Source: Chrysopilus asiliformis
Taxonomy: Eukaryota > Arthropoda > Insecta > Diptera > Rhagionidae
Length of the DNA stretch: 64,000 nt
Reading direction: 5' to 3'
NCBI GenBank assembly: GCA_964034945.1
Contig: OZ035962.1
Span: 36,235,943 to 36,299,942, forward strand
A program made the translations under genes and the position numbers. Below are positions 41,101 to 51,814 of this stretch, in pieces. Every line of letters starts with the position of its first letter. Position 1 is the stretch's first letter. A model generated the notes under the pieces. The model was not told the DNA's origin and made no database searches. It was given only the letters and a program-made list of their open reading frames with translations.

Positions 41101-43442
41101 TATCTCGCATCGCACAGTGTTTCGACCCTCTTGGGTGGTTATCCCCGGTGATTATCAATGCAAAAATTTTTATGCAAGATCTATGGGTTACCGGTTTAGA
41201 ATGGGACGAACCCTTACCGAAAACTTTAATAACTCGCTGGTTAAAGTTTCTCAAAGAACTATCTTATGTGTCAGCCTTTTCCATACCACGATGGATTGGG
41301 TTGTCGCCTTCAGTTGTAGCAACGGAACTACACGGTTTCTCGGACGCATCGCAAAATGCTATCAGTGCGGTTGTTTATCTCCGAGTAACGAACGATATTG
41401 GTGAAATTCAGATTTCAATTATCTCGGCTAAAACAAAAGTGACTCCTCGAAAAAACATATCAACTCAGAAAAGGCGTGTTGGTGCGTCACGCGTAACAAT
41501 TCCACGCCTTGAATTATCCGCGGCAGTGTTACTTACAAAGCATGTTTCTCGCGTTAGACAAGTTCTTAATCGTAATGAAATCGTGACACACTTATGGACA
41601 GACTCCACGGTGACCTTATATTGGATTAAGGGGCCCCCGCATCAGTGGAAGGACTTTGTGAGAAATCGTGTTGCCACGGTACAAGAAATCCTTCCTGCTG
41701 CACGCTGGCATCATGTACCTGGTGAGGACAATCCGGCCGATTGTGCCTCACGCGGGATATCTCCTCAACATCTCACTCCAGATCACATTTGGTGGTACGG
41801 GCCGGCTTGGTTGAAAAAACATTCACGTTTCTGGCCATCAACCATTCCTCATCTCGACCCAAACACGAATTTAGAAAAAAGGACAAAAGTGGTTGCCACT
41901 GTTCAACGCTCCGTACTTCCAGTATGGAGTCTGATCGATCGTTATTCAAATCTAACTCGTTTGCTCCGTATCACGGCTACATGTAAACGAGCTATTTCTC
42001 GAATGAAATCCAACAACGCAACGTCATCCTCGCAGCCGTTGACTCCTCTCGAGATCGAAACATCACGTTTGTTCTGGATCAAAGTCACACAAAGAGCCTA
42101 CTTTAGTCCGGAGATAAAACAGTTAAAAGATTGTGGGATTATGCCGAAATCGAGCCCACTTCAAAAACTGGTGCCGTTCCTCGATAATAATGGGATACTT
42201 CGCCTTGGCGGAAGGCTCCGCAATTCACTTCTTGATCCCGACACGAAGCATCCAGCCATCTTACCTCGTGAATCACCTTTAACAATACTAATCATCAAGA
42301 ACGCACATCTATCAACGTTACATGGCGGCACACAAGTAACTCTCGCTACCCTCCGAAGATCATATTGGATCTTGGGCGGACGGGCTCCGATCAGATCATT
42401 TATCCTACGATGTGTGAAATGTGCCCGACAAAGAGCTGTTATGGCTCAACAGTTAATGGGTCAGTTACCACCCTCTCGTACGACCCCATCACGGCCATTT
42501 ACGCATTGCGGAGTAGACTATGCTGGTCCGATTATCTTAAAAACTCATCAAGGACGAGGAAGGAAGACTTACAAAGGGTACATTGTCCTTTTCGTATGTT
42601 TTACGACTTCAGCTGTACATCTAGAGTTAGCAACTGATTACTCAACTAATGGCTTCCTTGCGGCATTCAGGCGTTTTACGGGACGCCGAGGAATTTGTAC
42701 AACCATCACAAGTGATCGAGGGACAAACCTTGTGGGCGCAGATTCCGAGCTACGCAAACTTTTCGATGAATCAGCAAAAGAACTCGGACATCTGATCAAT
42801 CTTCTTGCTAACGACGGGACCGAGTGGAAGTTTAACCCGGCAGGCGCTCCACATTTCGGTGGAAAATGGGAGGCTAACGTGAAATCTGTCAAGTTCCACC
42901 TAAAGCGCGTTATTGGAGATGCAATACTTACATACGAAGAGTATTCGACACTTCTTATACAAATAGAAGCAGTGCTTAACTCGCGACCTATCTGCCCACT
43001 CTCCGACGACCCTACAGATGTGGACTCACTAACTCCAGGTCATTTTTTGATAGGAGCAGCGTTGAATACATTACCAGAGCCATCTCTACTCGACATTAAA
43101 ACTTCAAGACTATCAAGATGGCAACTACAAAGACAATTACTCGAACGTTTTTGGCAGCGCTGGTCCTCGGAATATCTTCAACGACTACAAGGCATTTCCA
43201 AGTGGCACACAAGGAGTGAAAATATCAAAGTGGTTGCTCTTGTCCTGCTGACAGACGAACGCTATCCACCCTCCAAGTGGCCCCTCGCGCGAGTTATCGA
43301 TGTGAACCCGGGAGCTGATGGACTTGTCCGTGTGGTAACGGTAAAGACTCAGACATCAACGTTTACTCGTCCAATAGTAAAGTTATGTCCGTTACCCATC
43401 ACATGGTCTGCAGAATCAACGACGCCAACGACGAAGTATTAA
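38109..43442 (+). CDS. BEL/Pao gag-pol polyprotein, uninterrupted
   Basis: The frame is open from 38094, but that first codon is GTG; the first ATG is at 38109, giving 1777 residues. Gag has the DUF1759 motif LPKFNGDYNEW (~140) and Cys/His zinc knuckles starting at CSSCNSTEHY (~348). The aspartic protease has ALIDQGSEVS (Asp ~488). The reverse transcriptase has FSADIEKMF (Asp ~824) and YVDN (~901-903) where most RTs have YXDD. RNase H follows (GFSDAS, ~1079; LWTDST; NPADCASRG). Integrase has a zinc site ending CVKCARQR (~1435) and the DDE triad Asp ~1470 (GVDYAGP), Asp ~1536 (TSDRGTN), Glu ~1588 (GKWEANV). A C-terminal DUF5641-like region includes RWQLQRQLLERFWQRW. No env. It encodes everything needed for the cycle except that the YVDN residue is unusual. 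Confidence 0.95.
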   Translation: MMSKYRVLFEHQEELYGLITRAVSNLMKVGKQKINTSRVESRLECLKCNWHKFQENHLAIRTLYGNENDELRTELKSHFYFKDNWYSLCEEAFLDAQEEMGKLIEDFQATKSVADGATLANQSAITSQHTDRPTTGRLPRLDLPKFNGDYNEWAAYKDLFQSLVGHNTSLTCVEKLHYLKLSLTSSAATRLKNIGVTSENFQRAWDSLVSHYENERILVHTYLNVLFTTKIVTRGLANEIERLLNDTQQALDALEALHRPVSEWSDLLVYITINKLDPTTIMEWEKEIGASTKPPTFKELETFLIRRVRALQAFERTTKTPQSSNSQRRQESGSKSHHISQSYLSKKCSSCNSTEHYISACPVYSAKTTTQRKELIQQKRLCFNCLGPHMLRQCKSRKRCLTCGGQHHTSIHQELSSSSPSISASASQSPTSTVNIDSNPPSAVNIVTNCSLSPNTSASRNESVVLATALVQVVSNTGELMPARALIDQGSEVSLVTEDLAQRLRLPRSRASIPIVGMGSDKSRATNGQILMTIKSNVTPSFSCEIETLVLPRLTGHLPSIKASMQDWTHLRGLTLADPGFAKPGKIDIVFGVKVYKRIIQEGLRIGPDTSPIAQKTRLGWILSGDTLVNDHESAVGHSYQCSPDRELIEILERFWLQEEAFPSERGELSYDEMECENHFISTHTRDATGRYIVRLPFKKSTDELRDSKTGAHRMLSRMEAKFLREPKVEAEYKKCLKEYLDLGHMRLGPAEPRDPRRVFYLPHHGVVKESSATTKLRVVFNGSHTTHDGLSLNDCLHTGPKILEDLADIITRWRHYPYVFSADIEKMFRQVRIHSDDWDLQRILWRQSLDIPISSYQLCTVTYGLACAPYLAIRTIRQLTIDEGHRFPQAVEALLKETYVDNVHSGAYSIEEGLEKIRQIDNLLLAGGLPLQQWVSNDNELLSGISESRRAEVSSLSFEEEPVFRALGLSWQLRSDSFTFTSQVKKDIKVWTKRSVLSRIAQCFDPLGWLSPVIINAKIFMQDLWVTGLEWDEPLPKTLITRWLKFLKELSYVSAFSIPRWIGLSPSVVATELHGFSDASQNAISAVVYLRVTNDIGEIQISIISAKTKVTPRKNISTQKRRVGASRVTIPRLELSAAVLLTKHVSRVRQVLNRNEIVTHLWTDSTVTLYWIKGPPHQWKDFVRNRVATVQEILPAARWHHVPGEDNPADCASRGISPQHLTPDHIWWYGPAWLKKHSRFWPSTIPHLDPNTNLEKRTKVVATVQRSVLPVWSLIDRYSNLTRLLRITATCKRAISRMKSNNATSSSQPLTPLEIETSRLFWIKVTQRAYFSPEIKQLKDCGIMPKSSPLQKLVPFLDNNGILRLGGRLRNSLLDPDTKHPAILPRESPLTILIIKNAHLSTLHGGTQVTLATLRRSYWILGGRAPIRSFILRCVKCARQRAVMAQQLMGQLPPSRTTPSRPFTHCGVDYAGPIILKTHQGRGRKTYKGYIVLFVCFTTSAVHLELATDYSTNGFLAAFRRFTGRRGICTTITSDRGTNLVGADSELRKLFDESAKELGHLINLLANDGTEWKFNPAGAPHFGGKWEANVKSVKFHLKRVIGDAILTYEEYSTLLIQIEAVLNSRPICPLSDDPTDVDSLTPGHFLIGAALNTLPEPSLLDIKTSRLSRWQLQRQLLERFWQRWSSEYLQRLQGISKWHTRSENIKVVALVLLTDERYPPSKWPLARVIDVNPGADGLVRVVTVKTQTSTFTRPIVKLCPLPITWSAESTTPTTKY

Positions 43443-43490
43443 TTGTTTCATTTAATATTTTATTTTCGTCAACTAACCGTAGTTGACTTG

Positions 43491-43500
43491 CCGGGGAGAA
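43491..43500 (+). other. Polypurine tract of BEL/Pao element
   Basis: The bases directly before the 3' LTR read CCGGGGAGAA, ending in a short purine run, the expected plus-strand primer position. Confidence 0.6.
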
Positions 43501-43773
43501 TGTTCAGTAAAAAGACAATAATGATAATTTTTGTTAATAAGTATTCGAAATCTATTCAACTTTGTAAATCTCTGATACCGTTTGTTATCGAATTCTCTTT
43601 TGTATTCAATATTCCTTGTTAAAGTCCAGTTCTAACTCGACTATCGCCCGAAACACACAAACGGAAAAATTAACAGCGAACAAAAACCGATATCTATAAA
43701 AATAAAGTAAAAACGATAAAATAACTTAAAATTGTAGTTTATTTTAAAAAAGTGATTAATACTACTTTTTACA
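43501..43773 (+). repeat. 3' LTR of BEL/Pao element
   Basis: 273 bp, identical by eye to the 5' LTR, followed by the ATGAG duplication. Confidence 0.95.
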
Positions 43774-43828
43774 ATGAGTTATGTAACATCCTATTCTAAA
43801 CTCACTTTACCTGTATAAATTTTTCAAT

Positions 43829-44010
43829 ATGATTACCATTTTTTGTAAAAAAAAAACTGTTTCGTTTGTAAGGGGGCGTGATATTACAATTCTCCCCGTT
43901 CAAGAACTTAGCCTTACCATTTACGAGAAACGTAACTGTACAAAATTTCAAGTCTCTAGCTCAATCCTTTCGAAAGTTATGCTATTCTCGGACATACGGG
44001 AATCTAATAT
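43829..44010 (-). repeat. Diverged remnant of the Helentron-like family
   Basis: The segment around CAAGTCTCTAGCTCAATCC and GAACTTAGCCTTACCATTTA aligns with the central part of the Helentron-like copies read in reverse. Ends and microsatellite are gone. It is more diverged than copies A-E. Confidence 0.5.
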
Positions 44011-44019
44011 ATTCTCCTA

Positions 44020-44499
44020 CAGACTCTGTTTAGATTAGCTGATCCAGGAGCCAGGCCATGAACGAAACTGTCAAAATACAGGCAAGACGAGGAAGTGGAG
44101 GTGTCAATAGGAAATTGCACCACAAAACTAAAATCCGCCTGTCGTGCTCCGATTGGTTGGCTGTCAAATTACTTGTGTTCCACCGTCATTTGTATTCCAA
44201 TTTTCAAAGCACCAATATTGCGGAAAATTTAAAAGAAACCTAATATATTTTTAAATTGTTCTTTCACTTTTTATTGTTTATGGGATATTTAAAATTTATT
44301 TCACTCAAATTCAATTGTGATATTGGAGACAGAATTATATGTATTTTATACCGATTGTCAATTTTTTCAGTTTCCACGTTTCACATTGAAACTGAAAGTT
44401 TGGCGTTCAGCTTTCAGTTCTAATCTCAATGTAAACACGGGGAATATTTTTCGTTCATGGCCTGGCGCCTGGATCAACTTAATCTAAACACCGTCTTAG
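44020..44499. mobile_element. MITE with ~48-bp inverted repeats
   Basis: The left arm has GTTTAGATTAGCTGATCCAG, then GCCAGGCCATGAACGAAA. The right arm is its inverse, with TTTCGTTCATGGCCTGG and TTAATCTAAACACCGTC. No ORF of note. Confidence 0.75.
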
Positions 44500-44612
44500 A
44501 GGTAAACAATCACTGAAGTGTAAAAAAAGTCAGCTGTTTAAACTTTTACTACAAAAGTCTCTAGTTTTGAAATCATGAATATAGATGTCACTTTCACGTG
44601 GCCATACTCATA

Positions 44613-45058
44613 TGGGGCTATTCACGAATGTAAATATATCTGCAACTGTAACTTTACATGTTCCACATGATTCATACTAATTTTACATTAGATTCCAAAT
44701 TGGTATTCACAAACTGTAACTGAATAATAGGGATTCCTGACAGTTGCTTCTTCTGAACTGTATAACAAATCGTATAAACATTTCTTTCTAAGTATTTTTA
44801 TTTAACTTACTCAGAATCTTCTTCCCATCCATTATACAACAATATTAAGTCCGACATATTTCCTTTATTCTTAAAATTTTGCATTTTTCTTAAAAAATGT
44901 AACCTTATGGATAAGTTTTCTCTCGGCATAAACTTACAGATGATTTGACAGCTAGTTACAGATACAGAATGTCAAAGTTACAGTTTGTGAATAGCAAAGT
45001 GGACTGAAAATGTAAAGTTACAGATACAGAGCAATCTTACATTTTAAGAATAGGCCCA
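44613..45058. mobile_element. MITE with TGGGGCTATTC ends
   Basis: The left end GGGGCTATTCACGAATGTAA and the right end, inverted, TGGGCCTATTCTTAAAATGT pair imperfectly. Internal CTGTAACTTTACAT / TGTAAAGTTACAG motifs repeat in both halves. A partial second right end follows at 45061-45082. Confidence 0.6.
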
Positions 45059-45110
45059 TTACATTTTCAGAATAGGCCCAATAATAAAGAAGAAACTAAA
45101 CTGCGTCATT

Positions 45111-45494
45111 AGTTGCGTTTTTTTAATGTTCTAGAACACGGAACATTAAAAAAACGATCCAGAGTAAGTGGGAAATTTCATTGAGTTCGAATGGCAACTA
45201 ACTTTTCGTTGGTTACATCAGTAGGCCGTTACTGCTATATTTTCTTGATATAATCATGATTCGCTATCTCCCATGATTAAAACTATTTTGCTGTCGGACA
45301 GAACCAACAAACCACCAACACAAAATCCTCAATTGAGAATAAAATGTCAGATTTATTATGTTGAAGTTAGCAGCATTTCATTACCGTATAAAATTTCCCT
45401 TTGTTCCAAGCGCTGTTCGAGATGAAAAGGTGGTGCAGCATTTTGTATGGAAAGCCTGTTCTGAACTGCTTCAGAACATTAAAAAAACGCAACT
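45111..45494. mobile_element. Element with perfect 22-bp inverted ends
   Basis: AGTTGCGTTTTTTTAATGTT plus CT at 45111-45132 is exactly reverse-complementary to 45473-45494. A shorter second copy (GGAACATTAAAAAAACG) follows the left end. It lies ~290 bases upstream of BLCAP and may include part of its promoter region. Confidence 0.65.
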
Positions 45495-45783
45495 ATTGAG
45501 GAACTCTAGGCTAAGTGATACTCTAGTTAAAACTATCGTTAGAATTCTGTTGAAAGGTTTATATGGTACTCTAACTGCAGCCGAATATGAAACTGACAGC
45601 TGGCTGACACTCGTCGAACTTCGTGGACATTCGCTAATCATACGGCTCATCAGTGTAGAAGATTGATTGTACTATAATTTATTTTTCTATTAGTTCACGG
45701 TACTAATATTTTAATGGAAAACGACAGTTTATAGAGAACAATAACTAAAATTGGCCACCACGTGCGCAAAATCAACTACGAGC

Positions 45784-46023
45784 ATGTATTGTTTACAATG
45801 TCTAATTCCAGTACTGCTGATCCCGAAGCCAACAAATCCGGCCTTAATTCAGACCCATGTCATGTTTATTGTCCTGTATTTAATTGGATTTTTTCTTGAA
45901 AGGAAGCCGTGCACGATATGCAGTCTAGTATTCCTCACAGCGGTGTTCTTGATCTGCTATAGCGGCGTTGGAAACTGTTTGTTTTGGGCAAATTGCGAAG
46001 GACATCTTTGCGACAACGGGTAA
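45784..46023 (+). CDS. BLCAP: BLCAP orthologue (bladder cancer-associated protein)
   Basis: The 79-residue frame starts [16 protein letters not shown] and carries [14 protein letters not shown] and [14 protein letters not shown], collinear with human BLCAP (87 aa). BLCAP is a small two-helix membrane protein with a conserved cysteine pattern, linked to growth control. I chose ATG 45784 because the family starts MYCLQ; the frame upstream only opens with a TTG. Tyr2, Gln5 and Lys15, the vertebrate A-to-I editing sites, are all present as genomic codons. The coding part appears intronless, as in vertebrates, but the last codon (GGG TAA GAA) also forms a good donor GTAAGA, so a spliced longer tail is possible. 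An arthropod Inr-like TCAGTG lies near 45650. Confidence 0.92.
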   Translation: MYCLQCLIPVLLIPKPTNPALIQTHVMFIVLYLIGFFLERKPCTICSLVFLTAVFLICYSGVGNCLFWANCEGHLCDNG

Positions 46024-47530
46024 GAAGCACCAACATTGGCCTTCAACCGTAGTCCAATCATAAAGTTGCTAAAATAATACTAAAACACCATAAATGATGT
46101 ACTATTTAAATACCAAGGAACAATTATTACACTTAATGAGAATCTTTTCATCTTTTAATCGTGATAAAATTCCTAATTTGATACTGAAAACAAACGATTA
46201 TTTTATTCTCTTATAAGATATTTAGAATTTAACTAATTTTAATTTATTTGTTACATTATTATTGTATAGTGAAGAGCAAGAAATATAAATTTCCCGAACA
46301 GGATAAGATATTTAGTAAATTAATTCCTCACATTAAAAAGATTGAAATAAGTCAACTTTTGGAAAGAAATTGTGATTGTCAAAATAAATTTTTAGTTATT
46401 CCACAAAAATGCTAGTTTTTATAACTAATTTGAGGAATCATACTTGAATTCAAAAACTGCCAAGAGACATACAAAATTTGATGTTTAATGTGTGATGAAA
46501 TCAGCAACTAATACTGACTGCAAAGTTTTTCATCATTCGTAGAACATCAGATTGAAGAAACGATAGTGAGTCTGTAGGCATTTAAATTACGTTAATTAAA
46601 CAGCAACTAACACCCCATTGACCTTAAGACTGCCGTGGTGACCACGAACATGCCCACACACAGTCTCGGTGACTCCACACAATATGTAGATTCCAAATAA
46701 ATAACAAATATTCAAAACAAAAACCTATGATTTTAATGAAAAAATGCCGATAGTCTAAGGGTTAAAATTATATTGATATGCTATAGCTCATTTACTATAG
46801 TTTATTTGACGCAAGCACTTTAAAGGATATTTTCAATGTTTCAGAAAAAATGTTAAAATTTTCGGTTTACTTACTAACCGTTGGGAAAAAATGCAAATCA
46901 TGTGTTACTTTCATTTATACAAACCTGAATTTAACTTGGTTCGAAATTAAAATGTATCAAATTCCTGTTATGGTTTCAGGCCTTAAAGATTTACGAAAAC
47001 ATCGACTATCTTAATCACAGTCCTTTCTAAACAAGTCAATTTAGTTTGTTGTGTAGATGCCAAAAATGTATAAAGAAATTAAGATACAGAAATGTAAATA
47101 CCGCGAATATCTTTTCTCGAAACAATGTTTTTGAAGGCAAATGCAAAATATATCCAATAAAATCGAGATTTCTATTTTGTTCTTTTTTATGTTATTAACA
47201 ATGGATTATGTTAAGAGTTTATGGTAATAACTTACATTAATATCAATAATAATCAAATTATTGTAATATAAAACCAATATACAAAATATGTAAATATTAG
47301 ACTTTATTAATTTTGACGCATATAAAGCTTTAATATAAGGCATACGTTTAAAAGATAATTTACATCTAATATAAATTTAAATATCTGAAATTATAACGCA
47401 ACTTAAATTTTCAGTTGGATACATAAGTTGTAAAATAAAATGTACATTATAATAATTAAATAAACCAGTTTGAAAAAATACAAATTGACACAATAAATGA
47501 TTTTTTCCCGTTCAGATCGTATTAATATAA
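46024..47530 (+). other. BLCAP 3' flank, probably long 3'UTR
   Basis: AT-rich and without supported ORFs. AATAAA-like signals occur near 46697 and at about 47157. Where the transcript ends cannot be decided from sequence. Confidence 0.4.
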
Positions 47531-47537
47531 AGAAATA

Positions 47538-47786
47538 CATATCGTCGGCTAAAAGTGAAATTGTGCTAAGTTCATTATACCAAATTTGACAGAAGAGCCT
47601 TGTTAAATCATTTAAAAAAACCTTGTTAAATCATTTTAATTTTCATTTAAAGAAAATAGAGTCTCATTTAAAGAAAACTCTGTGTTATTGAAAGAGAATT
47701 AAAACGATTTAACAAAGTTTTCATTGCTCTTCTAGAAAATTATACCAAATGGACTTTGCACAATTTCACTTTTAGCCGACGATATG
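47538..47786. mobile_element. MITE with perfect 29-bp inverted repeats (249 bp)
   Basis: CATATCGTCGGCTAAAAGTG continues to AAATTGTGC and is matched exactly by its reverse complement at the right end. Short internal duplications (CCTTGTTAAATCATTT twice, CATTTAAAGAAAA twice) lie inside. Confidence 0.8.
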
Positions 47787-48123
47787 GTAGAATGAAACAA
47801 ATACAAATGAAATTTTGCCAAAATTTGATATAAGTGATCTGATATACAGTGAAAGCTCTATTTCCGGACAACTCCCTTGAGCTATATTCATTCCTATGAT
47901 TCTCAGTGATTTAAAAGAGCTTTTTCTACAACTAAACACATATACACTTGTCTCCTGGAAGAAAACAAACCAGCTGTCAAAAGTTGAATAATTTGCCTCT
48001 GTACGAATCCGCGAAATTTTGACAGAACTGAATTATTAACAGTGATAATTTGGGGCCGAACAAAATTTTGACGTCTATACTCACCACACCAAACGTCAGA
48101 ACTTCATAAAACGAACTTCATCA

Positions 48124-48753
48124 GGAGCGCGTTCGTCGACGCATTGATAGTCGTAGTCGTAGCTAGCAATAGCTAATGACGTCAATCTGTCATAGCTCGC
48201 CGTAGTCAACTATAGTCATGTGCACCACGAACGGTCGTAGTTGCTTTTCGTTTGACAGCTCACACACACACTGAAGAATGAACAAAAAACCCCAATTTTT
48301 TAAAACATCGTTATTAATTTTCATCTGCGTAAATAATTTCATGTCCATTTTCCTTTTTCTGTTCCTAAACATAACAAAAGCTATAATTGCCAATCTGGCA
48401 ATCATTGGAGACCCGTATGGTGATATTCGTATCAAAATTCGAACAGTTATACCAAAATTCCACTTTGAAGTCAAACTTTCCAATAAGATTTTTTAAAATT
48501 TATTCCAATCGGATTTTGATGTATGGGAGTTTTATGTAGAATCATATCCTAAATAACTTTTGTTCTTGGACTTTTTTTGATAAGATGCACCGTTTTTGAG
48601 ATATTCGCAAAAAACGTTTTCGTTCGTATGGGGGGTACCCCCCGTAATGGTCCATTTTTGCCCGTTAACGAACTTAGCCTCGCATTTTACGAAAAACGGA
48701 TCTGTGCAAACTTTCAAGTCTCTAGCTCAATCCGTGCGCCCGCAATCCGCGCC

Positions 48754-48787
<34 letters not shown>

Positions 48788-49191
48788 AGACGGACGGACA
48801 TGCAAAAATTAAATATTTTTATCATTCTAAACACACTGGTGTAATTCATTTTTTTGTGCGATGACGGGATCTTGGCGTTACAAACGGTAAGGCAAAGTTA
48901 ATATACCCTTTGGTTTCACCATACGGGTATAAAAACTGAACTCAGGCGGGAATTTTGACATTTATATATCAATCATGATTTACACACTGTCTATGTGTGT
49001 GTTGGCTACGCTTGACTATTTCTAACTCTGCTCACCGAGCATAGTCAGAAATAGTCAACTACCGTAGTCGACTATTGGCATCCACGAACGACCAGAGCTG
49101 TAGCTACGTAGTCAGCTACGGCGTTCACGAACGATCGATAGTCACAAATAGTCAACTATAGCTGACTATTTTGCAACGACGAACGCGCTCC
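48124..49191. mobile_element. MITE with GGAGCGCGTTCGTCG ends, host of Helentron-like copy C
   Basis: The ends GGAGCGCGTTCGTCG and CGACGAACGCGCTCC are exact inverts. The body is full of TAGTCAACTATAGTC-type motifs in both halves. The Helentron-like copy C (48367-48935) sits in the middle, so the uninterrupted MITE was ~500 bp. Confidence 0.75.
48367..48935 (-). mobile_element. Helentron/DINE-like element, copy C
   Basis: Read on the minus strand it starts TTTTTATACCCGTATGGTG and ends GTTATGTTT. It has the GTCC/GTCT tract and subterminal inverted repeat. Its 3' hairpin has one mismatch. Confidence 0.85.
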
Positions 49192-49199
49192 AGATAGTA

Positions 49200-50750
49200 A
49201 AAATATTGCAGTATCCAGGCGTTTTAAACGTCATTTGCTTTTCATTGGATTATGACAGTCGGACGGTGAGCTACATATAACATTAAAAAAAATCTTATAT
49301 GTGGCTCAGCGTTACCCATTATCATACATAATAGGAATGTGAATGTAAGCAACACAGCGTTTAATTTCCCCTTAAGTGACGAAATTTAGTTTTTATGATG
49401 TCCCCATAAGCTTTCATTTTGAATCAACCACGAAATTTTGTCGGCGAACTGACCGACAAAACTTAAATTCGATTCAACTTTTTACAAAGTTGGTCGGATT
49501 GATTGTATATGAGTTTAAAATCCGAAAATTATGCTATCGTTGAATAAACTTCGTGTATTGATTTAACACTGCGTTTAGTTTCTTTAACATAACTCTATCC
49601 CCTCAAATCCCCTCTTCAAAAAAATAAAAAAGCTAAAGTGCTAAAAATAAAAAATAATTTTTGAAATTTATATTTTGGGATATCAAGTAGGTACTCTCAA
49701 ATTTGTGTACCAGAAAAAAATTTGATTGTTATTAAAATCGAGCGTAATGGGTATTCTTATATTTGTTAATATAAAGTCGCCGCGATAATAGCTTGTATGA
49801 TGGAAAACAGTAGTAAGTCATTTTGACACTTCTCTTCATTTTTTCCAGGTTTTTTTTAGGCCGGTTCTATTTTTAAATTTTTTTCTCTCGTCATTAATTT
49901 TTGTACTTTCAAAACTAGTTTTTCTGGGTTATCACTGTAAGTATCTTTTCTTTTTCAATTATTCGTACTTTAATTCTTTCATTTTTGTGAACGCAAATAT
50001 CTTTTTTCAATTTTTCTTAGGAAAAAGTCTTTTTTATGGGTTTTTAAGTTTTGCAAAATATGAATCTAGTATAACTTGGAGTTCGAAAACACCATATCTC
50101 TACAAATATTCAATTTGAAGATCACAACATTGAATTAATCTATGCTAATATCGAATAACATATGATGACTGCCTATCAAATTGCGATTGAAAACGCTGTA
50201 GAAATTCTTTTTTTTATGATAAAATACTTAAAAATCATTCTATGTATACAAAAATATAAAAAAAACATGGACATATAAAAAAATCCGTGCTAAAATCCCG
50301 TTCATTGGTTGAGATTCTAGTGGAAACAATTTTTAATTACGGAACGAAACCCATTACTTTCTACCCGGAACCTAACAAGCACAAAAAAATTCTCACATGA
50401 AGATTGCTGCAAAATTTCAAGCCTCTAGCTCAACGCGTTTCAAAGTTACATCGGTACAGACAGACAGATACACTGAAATGCGTAATCATAATTTTATCTT
50501 AAACAGATTTACTGATACACTTTCATAAGTACCGTTATTCCAATATGTTTTGCTTGACATTGATATTAAACTTTATTCTATAGCTACGCCGTTAACTACG
50601 CAGAAAAATCAAAAATTAAATTTGGAAAAAACAGTAGGAAGAAACACTAAGAAAAATCATAACTCAAGAATACGCATGTTCACGCAGCTCAAATAAAATT
50701 ATTTCGGAACTGTACATAACAATTTAGGTTGTTATCGTTTGATATTCGGA
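49200..50750. other. Intergenic AT-rich DNA, no recognised gene
   Basis: Only a short relic of a GACAGACAGA-containing repeat (50395-50475, with CAAGCCTCTAGCTCAACG) is visible. Nothing else is supported. Confidence 0.5.
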
Positions 50751-50758
50751 AATTGTGG

Positions 50759-51322
50759 TTTTTATACCCGTATGGTGAAACCAAAGGGTATATTAACTTT
50801 GCCTTACCGTTTGTAACGCCAAGATCCCGTCATCGCACAAAAAAATGAATTACACCAGTGTGTTTAGAATGATAAAAATATTTAATTTTTGCATGTCCGT
50901 CCGTCCGCCTGTCTGTCCGTCTGTCTGTCTGTCTGTGGCGCGGATTGCGGGCGCACGGATTGAGCTAGAGACTTGAAATTTTGCGCAGATCCGTTTTTCG
51001 TAAAATGCGAGGCTAAGTTCGTTCATGGGAAAAAATGGACCATTAGGGGGGGTACCCCCCATACGAACGAAATCGTTTTTTGTGAATATCTCAAAAACGG
51101 TGCATCTTATCAAAAAAGTCCAAGAACAAAAGTTATTTAGGATATGATTCTACATAAAACTCCCATACATCAAAATCCGATTGGAATAAATTTAAAAAAA
51201 TCTTTTTGGAAAGTTTGACTTCAAAGTGGAATTTTGGTATAACTGTTCGAATTTTGATACGAATATCACCATACGGGTCTCCAATGATTGCCAGATTGGC
51301 AATTATAGCTTTTGTTATGTTT
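50759..51322 (+). mobile_element. Helentron/DINE-like element, copy D
   Basis: Full-length copy with the 5' TTTTTATACCCGTATGGTG block, CACCAGTGTG, microsatellite at 50895-50935, subterminal CACCATACGGGT, 3' hairpin (one mismatch) and GTTATGTTT end. Confidence 0.87.
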
Positions 51323-51814
51323 TTAAATATTAAAGAAAAGTTTTCTTAACTGCCAGTAAACGATTTTCTTGTTTCGAATAGCCGACCTTTGATCAAATAT
51401 TATTTTCAAGCATCATACAGTGCTTAAAAAAGTAGTAGAAGGAATGGTTTATAAATTTCCAATATTTAGGGAGAAAGAAATGAGTCTTTCCCGAATTGAA
51501 TTGTACAATTTTGCAAAAAATTGATATCAAAGACCTTTGGGTGGAACGAATAGTTTGTTTCTTATAAGATAACTATCAAAGCTATATGATTAACTGCCAG
51601 GAAATATCAGTTTCATATTTGGAGGTTTTCCCCAAAATTTCAGTACAAAGGTCCCTACATACCACCTCAATAAATGTGCGAATCAGTGGCGTGCGGTCTA
51701 AGGTGTACCTAAACATCAAACAAAATAATACCAAAGTAAGTAAAAATGTAAAACTAACTCAAGGAGGCCAAGGTAAAAAAAAAGTTTGGCAACCCTTGGT
51801 ATAATATTGATATC

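Larger units (their letters stand above)
37602..43778 (+). mobile_element. Complete BEL/Pao LTR retrotransposon with target duplication
   Basis: Layout: TSD ATGAG (37602-37606), 273-bp 5' LTR, tRNA primer site, leader, one gag-pol ORF, purine-rich tract, 273-bp 3' LTR, TSD ATGAG (43774-43778). LTRs start TGTTCAG and end TTTTACA. I compared them base by base and see no difference, so insertion was recent. A 5-bp duplication and Pao-type domains define the superfamily. The element is inserted between the PXMP2-like gene and BLCAP. Confidence 0.97.

Noticed and set aside
45358..45666. 102-codon ORF upstream of BLCAP
   Set aside because: It begins inside an inverted-repeat element, starts with a non-ATG codon in part of its length, and shows no domain; more likely promoter or leader DNA.
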